64,000 nucleotides of DNA from Sphingomonadales bacterium (GCA_027491235.1 JAIXWO010000022.1:1-64000), one strand, 5' to 3'; positions 36,466 to 46,490 are shown, counted from the stretch's first letter. Made by a program: numbers and translations. Notes: generated from the letters alone by a model not told the origin.

Positions 36466-38151
36466 ATGGCAGCCCAACTCGCCGCTGCGCGCGAAGACGC
36501 AGCGGCTTTTTTCACTTATGATCAAAGTGGTGACGCCTATCGCCATTGGGATGTTGCGATTGATGGCCGTATTGCCACGGTCACGATGAATGTCGATCCT
36601 GATGGTGGCCTAAATCCTGGATATAAGCTCAAACTCAATAGCTATGATCTAGGCGTGGACATGGAATTGCACGATATCGTGCAGCGACTGCGTTTTGAAA
36701 ATCCGGAAGTTGGCTGCGTTGTGTTGACAAGTGGCAATGACCGTATCTTCTGCTCGGGCGCGAATATCTATATGCTCGGCACATCCAGTCATGCCTGGAA
36801 GGTAAATTTCTGCAAATTCACAAATGAAACACGCAATGGCTTTGAGGACAGCTCGCAAAATGGAAGCCTCAAGTTCCTTGCTGCGGTGAACGGCACCTGC
36901 GCCGGCGGCGGTTATGAGGTGGCGCTTGCTTGCGACGAAATCCTTCTGGTCGATGACCGCGCGTCTGCGGTATCGTTGCCGGAGGTTCCGCTATTGGCGG
37001 TGCTGCCAGGCACAGGCGGGCTGACTAGGGTGGTTGACAAGCGCAAGGTGCGCCGCGACCTTGCTGATGTATTCTGCACTTCTGAAGAAGGAGTGCGTGG
37101 TCGCAGAGCGAAAGATTGGGGTCTAGTAGATGATATTGCCCCCAAAGGTCGCTGGACCGCATCTGTTCGTGAGCATGCGGAAAAGCTCGCAGCGGAATCT
37201 CAGCGTCCATCGAGTGGGGCAGGGGTAAAGTTGACACCTCTAAAACGCCGAATTGACGAAAGTGGCTATCATTACGAGCATGTCGATGTAGTTTTTGACC
37301 GCGCGCGCGGCTTTGTGACGATCATGGTCAAAGCTCCCGCAGATGCGCCGCCGTCTGATGGTGACGCTTGCTTGGCAAAGGGTGTGAGTTTCTGGCCGCT
37401 TGCCATGGCCCGCGAACTGGACGACGCGATTCTGCTGCTGCGCACCAACGAGCCTGATCTGGGGCTATGGGTACTGAAAACTGAAGGCAATTGCGAACTG
37501 GTTGCGGCCCATGATTCCGTTTTGCTTGCGTATCAGGATCATTGGTTTGTTCGCGAAGTGATCGGGATGTTACGCCGGACACTGTCGCGGCTCGATGTAT
37601 CGTCGCGCTCGCTTTACGCTGTCATCGAAACTGGCTCAGCCTTTGCCGGGACGCTCGCGGAACTCGCCTTTATGGCGGACCGCGGATATATGTTTGAACT
37701 GGTCGCCGAGCCTGAAAGGAGCCCCGCGCTCCAGCTCAGCCCCGCAAATTTTGGTCTTTACCCGATGTGCAATGGCCTCTCGCGCCTGCAATCCCGCTAC
37801 CTTGGCGATGGCTCGCGTCTGGCTGAATTGGAAAGCCTTATCGGCAGTCCAATTCCCTCGGGCGAAGCTCATGATCTGGGTCTTGTCACCTTCGCGCCCG
37901 ATGACATCGACTGGGAAGATGAAGTCCGCCTTGCCATCGATGAGCGCGTCAAGCTGTCGCCTGACGCCTGCACCGGCATGGAAGCGAGCTTGCGCTTTGC
38001 CGGACCGGAAACGGTCTGGTCCAAGGTGTTCGGCCGCCTGTCCGCTTGGCAGAATTGGATATTTATCCGCCCCAACGCCGTTGGCGAGGGCGGAGCACTC
38101 AAGCTTTTTGGAACCGGCAAGCGCGCCGATTTCGACAAAAATCGCGTTTAA
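36466..38151 (+). CDS. boxC: BoxC, 2,3-epoxybenzoyl-CoA dihydrolase
   Basis: A 561-residue crotonase-superfamily enzyme. The first half has the oxyanion-hole segments CSGANIYMLG and NGTCAGGGYEVALACDEI; the second half is a diverged crotonase fold. It matches BoxC, which opens the ring of 2,3-epoxybenzoyl-CoA with two waters, giving 3,4-dehydroadipyl-CoA semialdehyde and formate. TGAGGAG precedes the ATG. First gene of the rightward box operon; 11 bp to boxB. Confidence 0.93.
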   Translation: MAAQLAAAREDAAAFFTYDQSGDAYRHWDVAIDGRIATVTMNVDPDGGLNPGYKLKLNSYDLGVDMELHDIVQRLRFENPEVGCVVLTSGNDRIFCSGANIYMLGTSSHAWKVNFCKFTNETRNGFEDSSQNGSLKFLAAVNGTCAGGGYEVALACDEILLVDDRASAVSLPEVPLLAVLPGTGGLTRVVDKRKVRRDLADVFCTSEEGVRGRRAKDWGLVDDIAPKGRWTASVREHAEKLAAESQRPSSGAGVKLTPLKRRIDESGYHYEHVDVVFDRARGFVTIMVKAPADAPPSDGDACLAKGVSFWPLAMARELDDAILLLRTNEPDLGLWVLKTEGNCELVAAHDSVLLAYQDHWFVREVIGMLRRTLSRLDVSSRSLYAVIETGSAFAGTLAELAFMADRGYMFELVAEPERSPALQLSPANFGLYPMCNGLSRLQSRYLGDGSRLAELESLIGSPIPSGEAHDLGLVTFAPDDIDWEDEVRLAIDERVKLSPDACTGMEASLRFAGPETVWSKVFGRLSAWQNWIFIRPNAVGEGGALKLFGTGKRADFDKNRV

Positions 38152-38162
38152 AGGAGAGCGAT

Positions 38163-39563
38163 ATGGCTATCGATTATCAATCCAAGATTCCGAACAACGT
38201 TGATCTCTCCAATGATCGCGCCCTGCAACGTGCGCTTGAACATTGGCAACCTGCCTTCATCGACTGGTGGAAGGATCTGGGGCCGACCATGTATCAGGGG
38301 CATGATGTATATTTGCGTACCGCGACATCGGTCGACGCCAAAGGCTGGGCGACATTTGGCCACGTCAAGATGCCCGACTATCGTTGGGGCATTTTTCTTG
38401 CCGACCAGCAAAAGGACCGCACCATCGGCTTTGGCGACTACAAGGGCAAGCCGGTGTGGCAACAGGTGCCGGGAGAATATCGCTCCATCCTGCGCCGCCT
38501 AATTGTCACGCAAGGCGATACTGAGCCGGCATCTGTCGAACAGCAGCGGCTGCTCGCGCTGACCGCGCCCTCGCTTTATGACATGCGCAACCTGTTCCAG
38601 GTCAATGTCGAAGAGGGTCGGCATTTGTGGGCGATGGTCTATCTGCTTCACGCTTATTTCGGCCGTGATGGCCGCGAGGAAGCGGAAGAAATGCTGTTCC
38701 GTCATTCGGGCGATCCCGATCATCCCCGTATTCTAGGCACCTTCAACGAGCCGATTGATGACTGGCTCAGCTTCTATATGTTCACGTATTTTACCGATCG
38801 AGACGGCAAGTATCAGCTCAAGTCACTGGCCGAGAGCGGCTTCGATCCGTTGGCGCGCACCTGCTCGTTCATGCTGACCGAAGAGGCGCATCACATGTTT
38901 GTGGGCGAGACTGGTATCGCCCGCGTGATCAAGCGGACGCTTGAAGAAATGACCAAGCTTGGAAGCGACGATCCGGAAGCGCTGCGAAAGACTGGCGTGA
39001 TCGATCTGCCGCTGCTGCAGCGTTACATTAACTTCTGGTATTCGTCGGCACTTGATCTGTTCGGTTCGGAAATCAGTTCGAACGCCGCCACCTATTTTGC
39101 GAATGGTCTGAAGGGGCGTCCGGACGAAGGCACATATGAGGATCATGATTGCACTGGAACAATCGAACAGGTTGAGACCCCCAACGGGGTTGAGGAAATC
39201 GCCACCCGCAATGCGATGAACCTCATCACCCGTAATGCCTACATTCGCGATTGCGAGATTGGTCTGACCCGCTGGAACCGGAATATTGCCAAAGCCGGGT
39301 TTAATTATCAGCTGAAGCTGCCGTCAGATAAGTTTAACCGCAATGTTGGCGTCTGGGCCGGACATGATTTCGATCCCGAAGGTCGAGCCTGTTCGAGAGA
39401 AGCGATCATCTCGGCCTTGCCGAGCGAGCAAGACCGGTCTTATGTGAAATCGCTCATGGTTGGTATAACCGAACCCGGACAATGTGCCAACTGGACCTGT
39501 CCGCCCGATCGCGGAATCAACAGCATGCCGTTCGAATATGAATATGTTCGTGCCGCAGCTTGA
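38163..39563 (+). CDS. boxB: BoxB, benzoyl-CoA 2,3-epoxidase
   Basis: A 466-residue class I di-iron oxygenase. Two ExxH pairs are seen: E151-x-x-H154 (EEGRHLW) and E240-x-x-H243 (TEEAHHMF). Its reaction is epoxidation of benzoyl-CoA, using O2 and electrons normally delivered by the reductase BoxA. No boxA occurs in this window. AAGGAGAGC precedes the ATG. Confidence 0.93.
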   Translation: MAIDYQSKIPNNVDLSNDRALQRALEHWQPAFIDWWKDLGPTMYQGHDVYLRTATSVDAKGWATFGHVKMPDYRWGIFLADQQKDRTIGFGDYKGKPVWQQVPGEYRSILRRLIVTQGDTEPASVEQQRLLALTAPSLYDMRNLFQVNVEEGRHLWAMVYLLHAYFGRDGREEAEEMLFRHSGDPDHPRILGTFNEPIDDWLSFYMFTYFTDRDGKYQLKSLAESGFDPLARTCSFMLTEEAHHMFVGETGIARVIKRTLEEMTKLGSDDPEALRKTGVIDLPLLQRYINFWYSSALDLFGSEISSNAATYFANGLKGRPDEGTYEDHDCTGTIEQVETPNGVEEIATRNAMNLITRNAYIRDCEIGLTRWNRNIAKAGFNYQLKLPSDKFNRNVGVWAGHDFDPEGRACSREAIISALPSEQDRSYVKSLMVGITEPGQCANWTCPPDRGINSMPFEYEYVRAAA

Positions 39564-39626
39564 GGATTGAATAATTCTGGACGCAGCCCTGCCTTAAGAC
39601 GGGGCGCGTCTCGGAGGGGATAGCTG

Positions 39627-41195
39627 ATGAAATTATCTGAGGCTCAATTAGTTGGGGACCTGCCTGACATCTTTAACGCTGCGCAGGATCTGCTGGCACA
39701 TAATATCGAAAATCATCCAGATAAGGTGGCGATTATAGATGAGCGCGGTAGCTGCACCTATGCCGAGTTGATGGTGCGCGTTCAGCAGATGGCCGACGCG
39801 TTCCATCGTCTTGGTGTACGCCGCGACCAGCGCGTTCTGCTGAGCCTGCTCGACACCAGAGACTTCCCGACTGTCTTTTTGGGTGCGATCTGGGCCGGGA
39901 TCGTTCCAGTTCCGCTCAATACGTTGCTGACCACCGATGATTATCAGTGGATCCTTAGTAATAGCGGCGCGGTTGCCGTCTTTGTCACGAGTGACCTTGC
40001 GGAAAAGTGGGAACCAGTTGCCGCAAGCGAACCCCATGTTCAGTTTGTATCAAGCGAAGGTGGGCCTTGGACTGATCTTGAGGCCTTGCTCGCCGAGGCG
40101 ACCCCGCAGGAAGAACCTGCTGATACGCACCGCGACGATGTCGCTTTCTGGCTCTATACATCGGGTTCCACCGGACGTCCCAAGGGGGCGATGCATCTTC
40201 AGGGGTCGATGCGACTTTCGGCCAACCTCTATGGCATTGGGACAGTTGGCTTTCGTCGGGACGACGTTGTCCTGTCGATTGCCAAACAGTTTTTCGCTTA
40301 TGGCCTGGGCAACGCGCTCAGCTTTCCTTTTGCAGCAGGCGCGACGGTTGTGCATTTCCGCGGGCGGGCCACGCCCGCAGAGATCAGTGATGTGATGTTA
40401 CGACATCAAGTCTCCATTCTCGGAGGTGTACCAACCTTTTTTGCTGGCTGGCTCGCACATCCCGACTGCCCAGATAGGACTGCTCTTCCTGCGCTGCGCC
40501 TTGCCCTTTCGGCGGGCGAGGCCTTACCCCCTCATCTCGCCAGCGCCTTTAAAGATAGATTTGGAGCGGATGTCCTCGACGGTCTTGGCTCAACGGAAAT
40601 GCTCCACATTTTTGTCTCACAGCGTCCGGGAGAAGTACGCCTTGGTTGCACTGGCCGGGTGATTGACGGTTATCAAGTCCGATTGGTCGATGATGAGGGG
40701 AGGGATGTTGCCCCCGGAGACATGGGCAATTTGCAGGTCTCGGGGCCAACAACCGCGATCGGTTATTGGCGCAACCGCGAAAAATCGGTGCAGACATTTC
40801 GTGGTGCATGGACGGTGACCGGCGACAATTATGTCATCGATAAGGATGGCTGGCTGACTTATGCCGGACGCGCTGATGATATGTTGAAGGTCGGTGGTAT
40901 ATACGTGTCGCCCATAGAAGTGGAAGAAGCACTGGCAAGTCACCCAGACGTTTTGGAAGCAGCGGTTGTCGGTGATGTGGATGCCGATGACCTAATCAAG
41001 CCCCGCGCTTACGTCGTGCTCCACAACGGAGTTGAAGCGACAGAAGACATGCGTGATGCGCTACAAGCTTATGTAAAGGAACGTCTCGCGCCCTATAAAT
41101 ATCCGCGCTGGATTGATTTTGTTGCTGACCTGCCCAAGACCGCGACTGGCAAAATCCAGAGGTTCCGGCTGAGGTGCGGCCAAGCTGCCGCATGA
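39627..41195 (+). CDS. bclA: Benzoate-CoA ligase
   Basis: A 522-residue adenylate-forming ligase. The P-loop YTSGSTGRPKG is at about 176-186, TGD occurs as VTGDNY, and the catalytic lysine is in KTATGKIQR. It resembles BclA/BadA benzoate-CoA ligases by length and by the FFAYGLGNA segment. It supplies benzoyl-CoA for BoxB. GGAGGGGATAG precedes the ATG. Its stop overlaps the start of the hydrolase gene (ATGA). Confidence 0.9.
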   Translation: MKLSEAQLVGDLPDIFNAAQDLLAHNIENHPDKVAIIDERGSCTYAELMVRVQQMADAFHRLGVRRDQRVLLSLLDTRDFPTVFLGAIWAGIVPVPLNTLLTTDDYQWILSNSGAVAVFVTSDLAEKWEPVAASEPHVQFVSSEGGPWTDLEALLAEATPQEEPADTHRDDVAFWLYTSGSTGRPKGAMHLQGSMRLSANLYGIGTVGFRRDDVVLSIAKQFFAYGLGNALSFPFAAGATVVHFRGRATPAEISDVMLRHQVSILGGVPTFFAGWLAHPDCPDRTALPALRLALSAGEALPPHLASAFKDRFGADVLDGLGSTEMLHIFVSQRPGEVRLGCTGRVIDGYQVRLVDDEGRDVAPGDMGNLQVSGPTTAIGYWRNREKSVQTFRGAWTVTGDNYVIDKDGWLTYAGRADDMLKVGGIYVSPIEVEEALASHPDVLEAAVVGDVDADDLIKPRAYVVLHNGVEATEDMRDALQAYVKERLAPYKYPRWIDFVADLPKTATGKIQRFRLRCGQAAA

Positions 41196-41941
41196 ACAAC
41201 GAATTGGTTGGACTGGAGATGTCCGAATTTGGAACGGGTGAGGGCGATCCGCTACTGCTGTTCCATGAGGGCCTCGGTTCGGTCAGTATGTGGCGAGATT
41301 TCCCTGATGCGCTGGTGGCGGCTACTGGAAAACGTGTCATAGCGTGGTCGCGAAAAGGCTATGGCGCTTCCGTTGCAGGACCGAACACTTATGACGAGGA
41401 TTTTATGCATCGGGAAGCCGATGTAGCCGCAGAGGTTATGCAAGGACTAGGCGTCGCGCAGGCACATATCTTTGGTCATAGCGATGGTGCTTCTATTGCT
41501 CTTTTGCTTGCCGCGCGGCACCCGCATCGGATCTTATCGCTAACGCTCGAGGCTCCACATGTTTATGTCGAGGCCATCTGTCTTGCCGCAATCAATAAAC
41601 TGCATAGCGATGCTCAGGAAAGCGGGTTTCTCGATCGGCTCGGGAACTATCATCAAGATGTTAATCGGATGTTCGAGCGCTGGTGCGCGATATGGTTGAA
41701 GCCGTCCTTTGCCGATTGGAACATCATGTCGGAATTGAGCGGTATTAAGTGCCCAACTTTGCTCATTCAGGGCGAAAATGATGAATATGGCAGTTTTGCC
41801 CAACTTGACCGGATAGCGGCGCATTGTCCGCAGTCGCTCCAGTTGCGCTTGGCCCATTGTGGACATAGTCCCCATGTTGATCGGCGCGCAGACGTCGTTT
41901 CTGCGACTGCCGGATTTTTAAAGGATCTAGCGCATGGCTGA
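41192..41941 (+). CDS. Alpha/beta hydrolase of the box operon
   Basis: A 249-residue hydrolase with nucleophile elbow GHSDGAS, acid GENDEYG and His HCGHSPH. Position inside the box operon suggests a thioesterase or ester hydrolase role, for example in regulating free CoA or supplying benzoate from an ester. Translationally coupled to the ligase and overlapping the reductase gene by 8 bp. Confidence 0.82.
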   Translation: MNNELVGLEMSEFGTGEGDPLLLFHEGLGSVSMWRDFPDALVAATGKRVIAWSRKGYGASVAGPNTYDEDFMHREADVAAEVMQGLGVAQAHIFGHSDGASIALLLAARHPHRILSLTLEAPHVYVEAICLAAINKLHSDAQESGFLDRLGNYHQDVNRMFERWCAIWLKPSFADWNIMSELSGIKCPTLLIQGENDEYGSFAQLDRIAAHCPQSLQLRLAHCGHSPHVDRRADVVSATAGFLKDLAHG

Positions 41942-43163
41942 TAAATTTGACGTGCTCATAGTTGGCGCCGGCCATGGTGGTGCGCAGACGGCCATTGCCC
42001 TGCGCAGTCAAGGATTTGACGGAAGTATCGGTGTCATCGGCGATGAACCCGAGCTGCCCTATGAACGACCGCCACTTTCTAAGGAGTATTTTGGCGGCGA
42101 GAAAACATTTGAGCGCATTTTGATCCGGCCCGCAACCTATTGGGCTGAAAAGCAAGTGGAGTTCCTGCTAGGTCAGCGTGTCACGGAAGTATTGCCGGAC
42201 GCCCATGAAGTCGTCCTGAGAGATGGAATGCATGTTGGATATAACGCGCTTGTTTGGGCAGCGGGCGGTGATCCCCGTGCTTTGACTTGTCCCGGGGCCA
42301 ATCTCGCTGGCGTACATGCAGTGCGCAACAAAGCTGATGTGGATGCGATCCTCGCGGAACTGAAATCCGTCCAGCGCATCGTGGTCATTGGTGGGGGCTA
42401 TATCGGCCTTGAAGCCGCGGCCATGCTTAACAAATTCGACTATGAAGTCACCATAGTCGAAGCAATGCCAGACATATTGGCACGGGTTGCCGGCAAGGAA
42501 CTGGCGCATTTTTTTGAAGCGGAACATTGCCGCCACGGGGTCGAGTTCCGAAAGGGTGTTTCAGTCAAGGCGATATTGGGTGATGGCAGAGTCAGGAGTG
42601 TCGAACTTACCTCTGGCGAGAAATTGGCTGCAGACATGGTCATCGTTGGTATAGGCATTATTCCCTGTGTAGCACCTTTGCAGGCTGCAGGAGCCAAGGG
42701 AAGCAATGGCGTTCAGGTAGACACTCGATGTCGAACGAGCTTGCCAGATGTATTCGCACTCGGCGACTGCGCAGCGCATGCAAATGCATTTGCCGATGGT
42801 GCAGTCATCCGCCTTGAATCTGTGCAAAACGCCAATGACATGGCTGCGATTGTCGCAAAAACCATATGTGGACAGGAAGCAAGCTATGCTGCGACCCCCT
42901 GGTTTTGGTCGAACCAATATGATTTAAAGCTGCAGACTGTCGGGATTTCCAGCGGGCATGATGAAGCCATTTTGCGTGGTGATCCCGAGACGCGAAGCTT
43001 TTCCGTCGTTTATCTGCGGCAGGGCAAGGTCATTGCACTTGATTGCGTTAACAATGTCCGTGACTATTCGCATGGGCGCAGGCTGGTCGAGCTTGGCACT
43101 ACGGTCGATGTTGCAGCGCTGGCCGATAGCAGCAGCGCGCTAAAGGAATTCATACAATCCTGA
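41934..43163 (+). CDS. FAD-dependent ferredoxin reductase
   Basis: A 409-residue NAD(P)H reductase of the oxygenase-coupled type. FAD motif GAGHGG at 12-17, [15 protein letters not shown] motif [13 protein letters not shown] at about 147-160, and ALGDCAAH near 285. Such proteins reduce a [2Fe-2S] ferredoxin for a P450 or Rieske oxygenase, but no ferredoxin gene is near. In this operon it could reduce the flavodoxin at 34980 and so replace BoxA; it may also serve the P450 of unit 1 and the Rieske oxygenase at 17950. Those roles are inferred. Confidence 0.87.
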   Translation: MADKFDVLIVGAGHGGAQTAIALRSQGFDGSIGVIGDEPELPYERPPLSKEYFGGEKTFERILIRPATYWAEKQVEFLLGQRVTEVLPDAHEVVLRDGMHVGYNALVWAAGGDPRALTCPGANLAGVHAVRNKADVDAILAELKSVQRIVVIGGGYIGLEAAAMLNKFDYEVTIVEAMPDILARVAGKELAHFFEAEHCRHGVEFRKGVSVKAILGDGRVRSVELTSGEKLAADMVIVGIGIIPCVAPLQAAGAKGSNGVQVDTRCRTSLPDVFALGDCAAHANAFADGAVIRLESVQNANDMAAIVAKTICGQEASYAATPWFWSNQYDLKLQTVGISSGHDEAILRGDPETRSFSVVYLRQGKVIALDCVNNVRDYSHGRRLVELGTTVDVAALADSSSALKEFIQS

Positions 43164-43203
43164 ACCGCAGTGAGATCGCACGTATTATAAGAAAGGAAAT
43201 ATC

Positions 43204-43683
43204 ATGACTGACCGTCCGCAAACCCCAGCCCGTTTCATCGATCATCTCGCGCAAGTGACGTCCGCTATCGCAGGTCGCACGCTCGATGCGACGCTTGAGG
43301 CAGACCTCAACGCAAAGTTCGAAGCAACAGGTGAGTGGTTTTCAGAGTCGGTTAGGCTGTGCCGACAAGGCGTGGCCGAAGGCTGGCTGTGTGGCCGTGA
43401 AGCAGGCGGCATTAAATTTGGCCGCGCGGTGCCCACGGGCGACGCGACGCACCGGTTTTCTGTCGATGTTGTTGAGATGAGTAACGTGGTCGGTCCGCAC
43501 CACGCGCATCCGAATGGCGAAATCGACCTGATCATGCCGCTGGATGACAGCGCGGAGTTTGACGGACGAAGCGCAGGCTGGCTGGTCTATGGCCCCGGTT
43601 CCGCACACAGCCCGACAGTGACTCAGGGTAGGGCATTGGTGCTCTATTTGCTGCCCGAAGGGGCCATCGAATTCACCCGCTAA
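43204..43683 (+). CDS. DUF4863 / 4-hydroxylaminobenzoate lyase-like protein
   Basis: A 159-residue protein with a cupin-like C-terminal part (VVEMSNVVGPHHAHPNGEIDLIMPLDD, GWLVYGPGSAHSPTV). It resembles DUF4863 proteins, which include PnbB, the lyase converting 4-hydroxylaminobenzoate to protocatechuate. Here, without nitro-aromatic genes, its task in the box operon is unclear; it might act on benzoyl-CoA pathway side products. AGAAAGGAAA precedes the ATG. Last gene of the box operon. Confidence 0.75.
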   Translation: MTDRPQTPARFIDHLAQVTSAIAGRTLDATLEADLNAKFEATGEWFSESVRLCRQGVAEGWLCGREAGGIKFGRAVPTGDATHRFSVDVVEMSNVVGPHHAHPNGEIDLIMPLDDSAEFDGRSAGWLVYGPGSAHSPTVTQGRALVLYLLPEGAIEFTR

Positions 43684-43848
43684 CGCAAGTCACCCAGTTT
43701 GTGCCTGGCCCAGACGGTCGTCCGGGTCTATTCCCTTCATTCGCGCAACAGGCCGACCATGATTGCTGCGATTATCGAGCCCGAGGGAGGTGTCAGTCTG
43801 ATGCGAAACGCTCTCCGTTGGTCAAAGGTCCCTTAATTGCGCTGCAGC

Positions 43849-44565
43849 TTAGGCCATGAGGTTTTGCCACTCGGTCAGTGCAGACGAGCGTCGAAGCTTA
43901 TAGGTCTGTCGGTCGACGAGATGGCGTTCCTGGTTAAAATGGTTGTAGATCGAGCCGTGCACGGAGGCGAATTTCTGTAGCGACTTCATCCTCCGGAACC
44001 GCTGCATTGCTCTCTCTCGTCGTCGGAAGGGCAGGTGAGAGTTTTCCGCCCTGTTGTTCGCATGGCGTCCCATCTCGCGGCGATGTTCGTTGCCGAGTTC
44101 GCGCATGGCAGCGGGGTAAGATCTAAGCCTGTCGGTGACGACGGCTTCAGCGCGACCTTGGCGCTTCAACGCCTTGCGCCGGAAGCGCAAAGCCGCCGCT
44201 TTATCGCGGGTTTTGGTGACAAAGCTCTCCAGCACCTCGCCCTCGTGATCCACGGCGCGCCAGAGGTCATGCATCTCGCCGTTGATCTTCACGTAGACCT
44301 CATCGAGATGCCACCGCCAGTGCCGGAAGCCTTTCATCCGGCTGACCCGTTGGCGCCGGATATCGGCAGCGAACATCGGGCCGAACCTGTTCCACCACAG
44401 CCGCACGGTCTCGTGGCAGATATCGATGTCGCGTTCGAACAGGAGGTCTTCGACGTTCCGCAGCGAGAGCGGGAACCGCACGTACATCATCACCACAAGG
44501 CGGATCACCTTGGGCGAGGAGTGGAAATACCGGAACGGATTGGCGGGCTTGCGTGGGCGGGGCAT
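43849..44565 (-). CDS. IS6-family transposase
   Basis: A 238-residue DDE transposase. The triad is in WHLDEVYVKI (D), VVTDRLRSY (D) and ENSHLPFRRRERAMQRF (E with the conserved K/R further on). Complete by length, therefore perhaps active. Terminal inverted repeats could not be fixed by eye; both ends show a GTCAAA motif (near 43820 and 44615) that may be part of them. A C-terminal fragment of a close relative lies inverted at 45764. Confidence 0.88.
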   Translation of the reverse strand: MPRPRKPANPFRYFHSSPKVIRLVVMMYVRFPLSLRNVEDLLFERDIDICHETVRLWWNRFGPMFAADIRRQRVSRMKGFRHWRWHLDEVYVKINGEMHDLWRAVDHEGEVLESFVTKTRDKAAALRFRRKALKRQGRAEAVVTDRLRSYPAAMRELGNEHRREMGRHANNRAENSHLPFRRRERAMQRFRRMKSLQKFASVHGSIYNHFNQERHLVDRQTYKLRRSSALTEWQNLMA

Positions 44566-44777
44566 GGCCTCACTCTACCCGGGCGCTCCCTCCATCGCTA
44601 GCGGTGCAATCCTTTTGACACTGCCGGCAGCGTGCACGAATTCGCTTGCGGGGTTGAACGCCCGCTATCTGAGACTTTGCGCTGCAAAGCAGTCATTCCG
44701 GACACGACAATCTTGCAGACGTCGGTTAAACGAGCCAAGCTGATTGGTGAACATCCCAAACGCAAAGGCGAGAAATC

Positions 44778-45548
44778 ATGCCAGACGGCCAAAAGAGTAT
44801 TTTCATTACAGGCGTGGGCTCGGGCATCGGTAGGGCCACCGCGCTGTTTTTCGCCAAACGAGGATGGTTGGTTGCTGGCTATGATGTGAACCAGGACGGA
44901 CTCACCGCGCTGCAATCGGAAGGCATCAACGGCATCTTCGAACGCCTTGATGTCAGCGACCCGGACGCTGTTCGAGAAGCACTCGGCCGTTTCGGTAATA
45001 TTACTCAAGGCAGACTGGACCTTCTGTTCAACAACGCGGGGATTGACGCTAAGGGTCCATTCGCCGAGATGCCGTGGGAGCGCATCGAGCAGGTCGTATC
45101 GGTTAATCTGATCGGAGGGCTGGCTCTCATCAAAGCGGCGTTTCCGTTGCTGGCGAACACGCCAGGGTCGATTTGCCTCTCTACGGCATCCGCGTCTGCC
45201 ATCGTGGGCGCTCCAGGCAGGGCTGTCTATTCTGCAACCAAGCACGCACTCAAAGGGCTGACAGAAGCTCTAAGCGTTGAATTTGCTTCTGCCGGCGTGC
45301 GCGCCGCCGATTTGTTGCCGGGTATCATCGATACAGGCATGCTCTCTGACAAGAGCAAAGCGATGCTTCCCCCGCAGGGCATGTGGCGGCCTCTTCCCGC
45401 AAGTGCGGTCGCCGAGGCGGTCTGGGCAGCGTATGAGGGAAGCGGCCTACATGTTTATGTGCCCGAAGAGCTCAGCGCTCTTGTGCTCGAGGCAGCATCC
45501 CAACCTGAGGCAATTCGGGATCGGCGCATCGCAGGGAGTGTGTTCTGA
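44778..45548 (+). CDS. Short-chain dehydrogenase/reductase
   Basis: A 256-residue SDR. ITGVGSGIGRATAL is the cofactor site, FNNAG the structural motif, YSATK the catalytic pair. AAAGGCGAG precedes the ATG. It stands alone between the intact IS6 element and an inverted IS6 fragment, so it probably came in with them or survived the rearrangement. Role within the island unclear. Confidence 0.85.
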   Translation: MPDGQKSIFITGVGSGIGRATALFFAKRGWLVAGYDVNQDGLTALQSEGINGIFERLDVSDPDAVREALGRFGNITQGRLDLLFNNAGIDAKGPFAEMPWERIEQVVSVNLIGGLALIKAAFPLLANTPGSICLSTASASAIVGAPGRAVYSATKHALKGLTEALSVEFASAGVRAADLLPGIIDTGMLSDKSKAMLPPQGMWRPLPASAVAEAVWAAYEGSGLHVYVPEELSALVLEAASQPEAIRDRRIAGSVF

Positions 45549-45763
45549 ACTTGCCATTGCTGCGGGAGGCATTGTCAGAGTAAATGCATTTGCTATGATC
45601 ACGTGGCTGTCAGTCTAAACGCTTCGATCAGCCTTTTGGCGGATTGCGGTACTCTATTTCCAAAAGACCTAAGAAAATCGAGCAACTGCGCGGCTAAATT
45701 TGCCTTCGTGCATTTGCTCTGACAACACCCAGCCACCTGTCATTCCGACGACGCTAGCGCGCG

Positions 45764-45922
45764 ATGCTTCGCTTCAGGCGAATGAAGACACTGCAGAAGT
45801 TCGCCTCGGTCCACGCCAACGCCCACAACCACTTTAATCAGGAACGCCACCTTGTCGATCGCCAGACCTACATGGACCGACGCTCGGCCGCGCTGGCCGA
45901 GTGGCAGTCACTCATGGCCTGA
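45764..45922 (+). pseudogene. IS6 transposase C-terminal fragment, inverted
   Basis: Encodes the last 52 residues (MLRFRRMKTLQKFASVHA ... EWQSLMA) of a transposase closely related to the one at 43849, but on the opposite strand. An in-frame stop lies immediately upstream. The difference in sequence shows it is a separate IS6 copy, not a duplicate of the first. Confidence 0.8.
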
Positions 45923-46490
45923 GGTCACGCATTCGAAGCTATAACTCCGCCGATCGGAGACGAGTTGCGATTAGACTGACAGTACCGCCAGCCCCCCCCC
46001 CGGCACTAGTCTCAGCTAACAGGCTTCTGGCGTTTGGCCGCGGCTTGGGCTGGCTTTATCGCCACAAACCGTAACAGTTCAGCTGGATTGGTCCGGTCTT
46101 CGGCGTGTTGCGGCCCGATTTCAGCGCGGCGTCTCCATGCAGAAGAAGATCAGTGCGGTTTCCCTGTTTTCAGAGCAGAACAGGGAAAAAACCAAATTTG
46201 AGCGGTTGAAGCAGGGTTTTCAGGTATTCAGCACTTGCTGAGCCAGCCAAAAACTGGCGGAAATCAGAGATTTTTTGAGCTCGAAAAGCCATTCCCTGTT
46301 ATTTGCCGGAACAGGGCATTTAATCGGCTATAACAGGGGGCTTATACTTTTTTGAAGGGCCCTTCGATGTGGACGTGATCAGAATTGCCGGCCACACCCG
46401 CGTCCGTTCCGACTGGGCTTAAATTTTTCATTCGGAACATTGGGTGGAGGGGCGTTGCCTCTCCCCCTTTTTCTTGGCCAAAGCGCAAAG
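45923..46490. other. 568-bp stretch with repeated CCCTGTT hairpins, no gene
   Basis: No supported gene. The stretch holds a short C run near 45995 and the CCCTGTT/AACAGGG elements listed separately. Confidence 0.4.
46160..46338. repeat. CCCTGTT / AACAGGG hairpin cluster
   Basis: TTCCCTGTT-N10-AACAGGGAA at 46160-46187 (perfect 9-bp arms), CCCTGTT-N9-AACAGGG at 46294-46316, and a single AACAGGG at 46332. Similar arms and spacing suggest repeated protein sites or RNA hairpins near the end of a mobile element. Confidence 0.6.
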
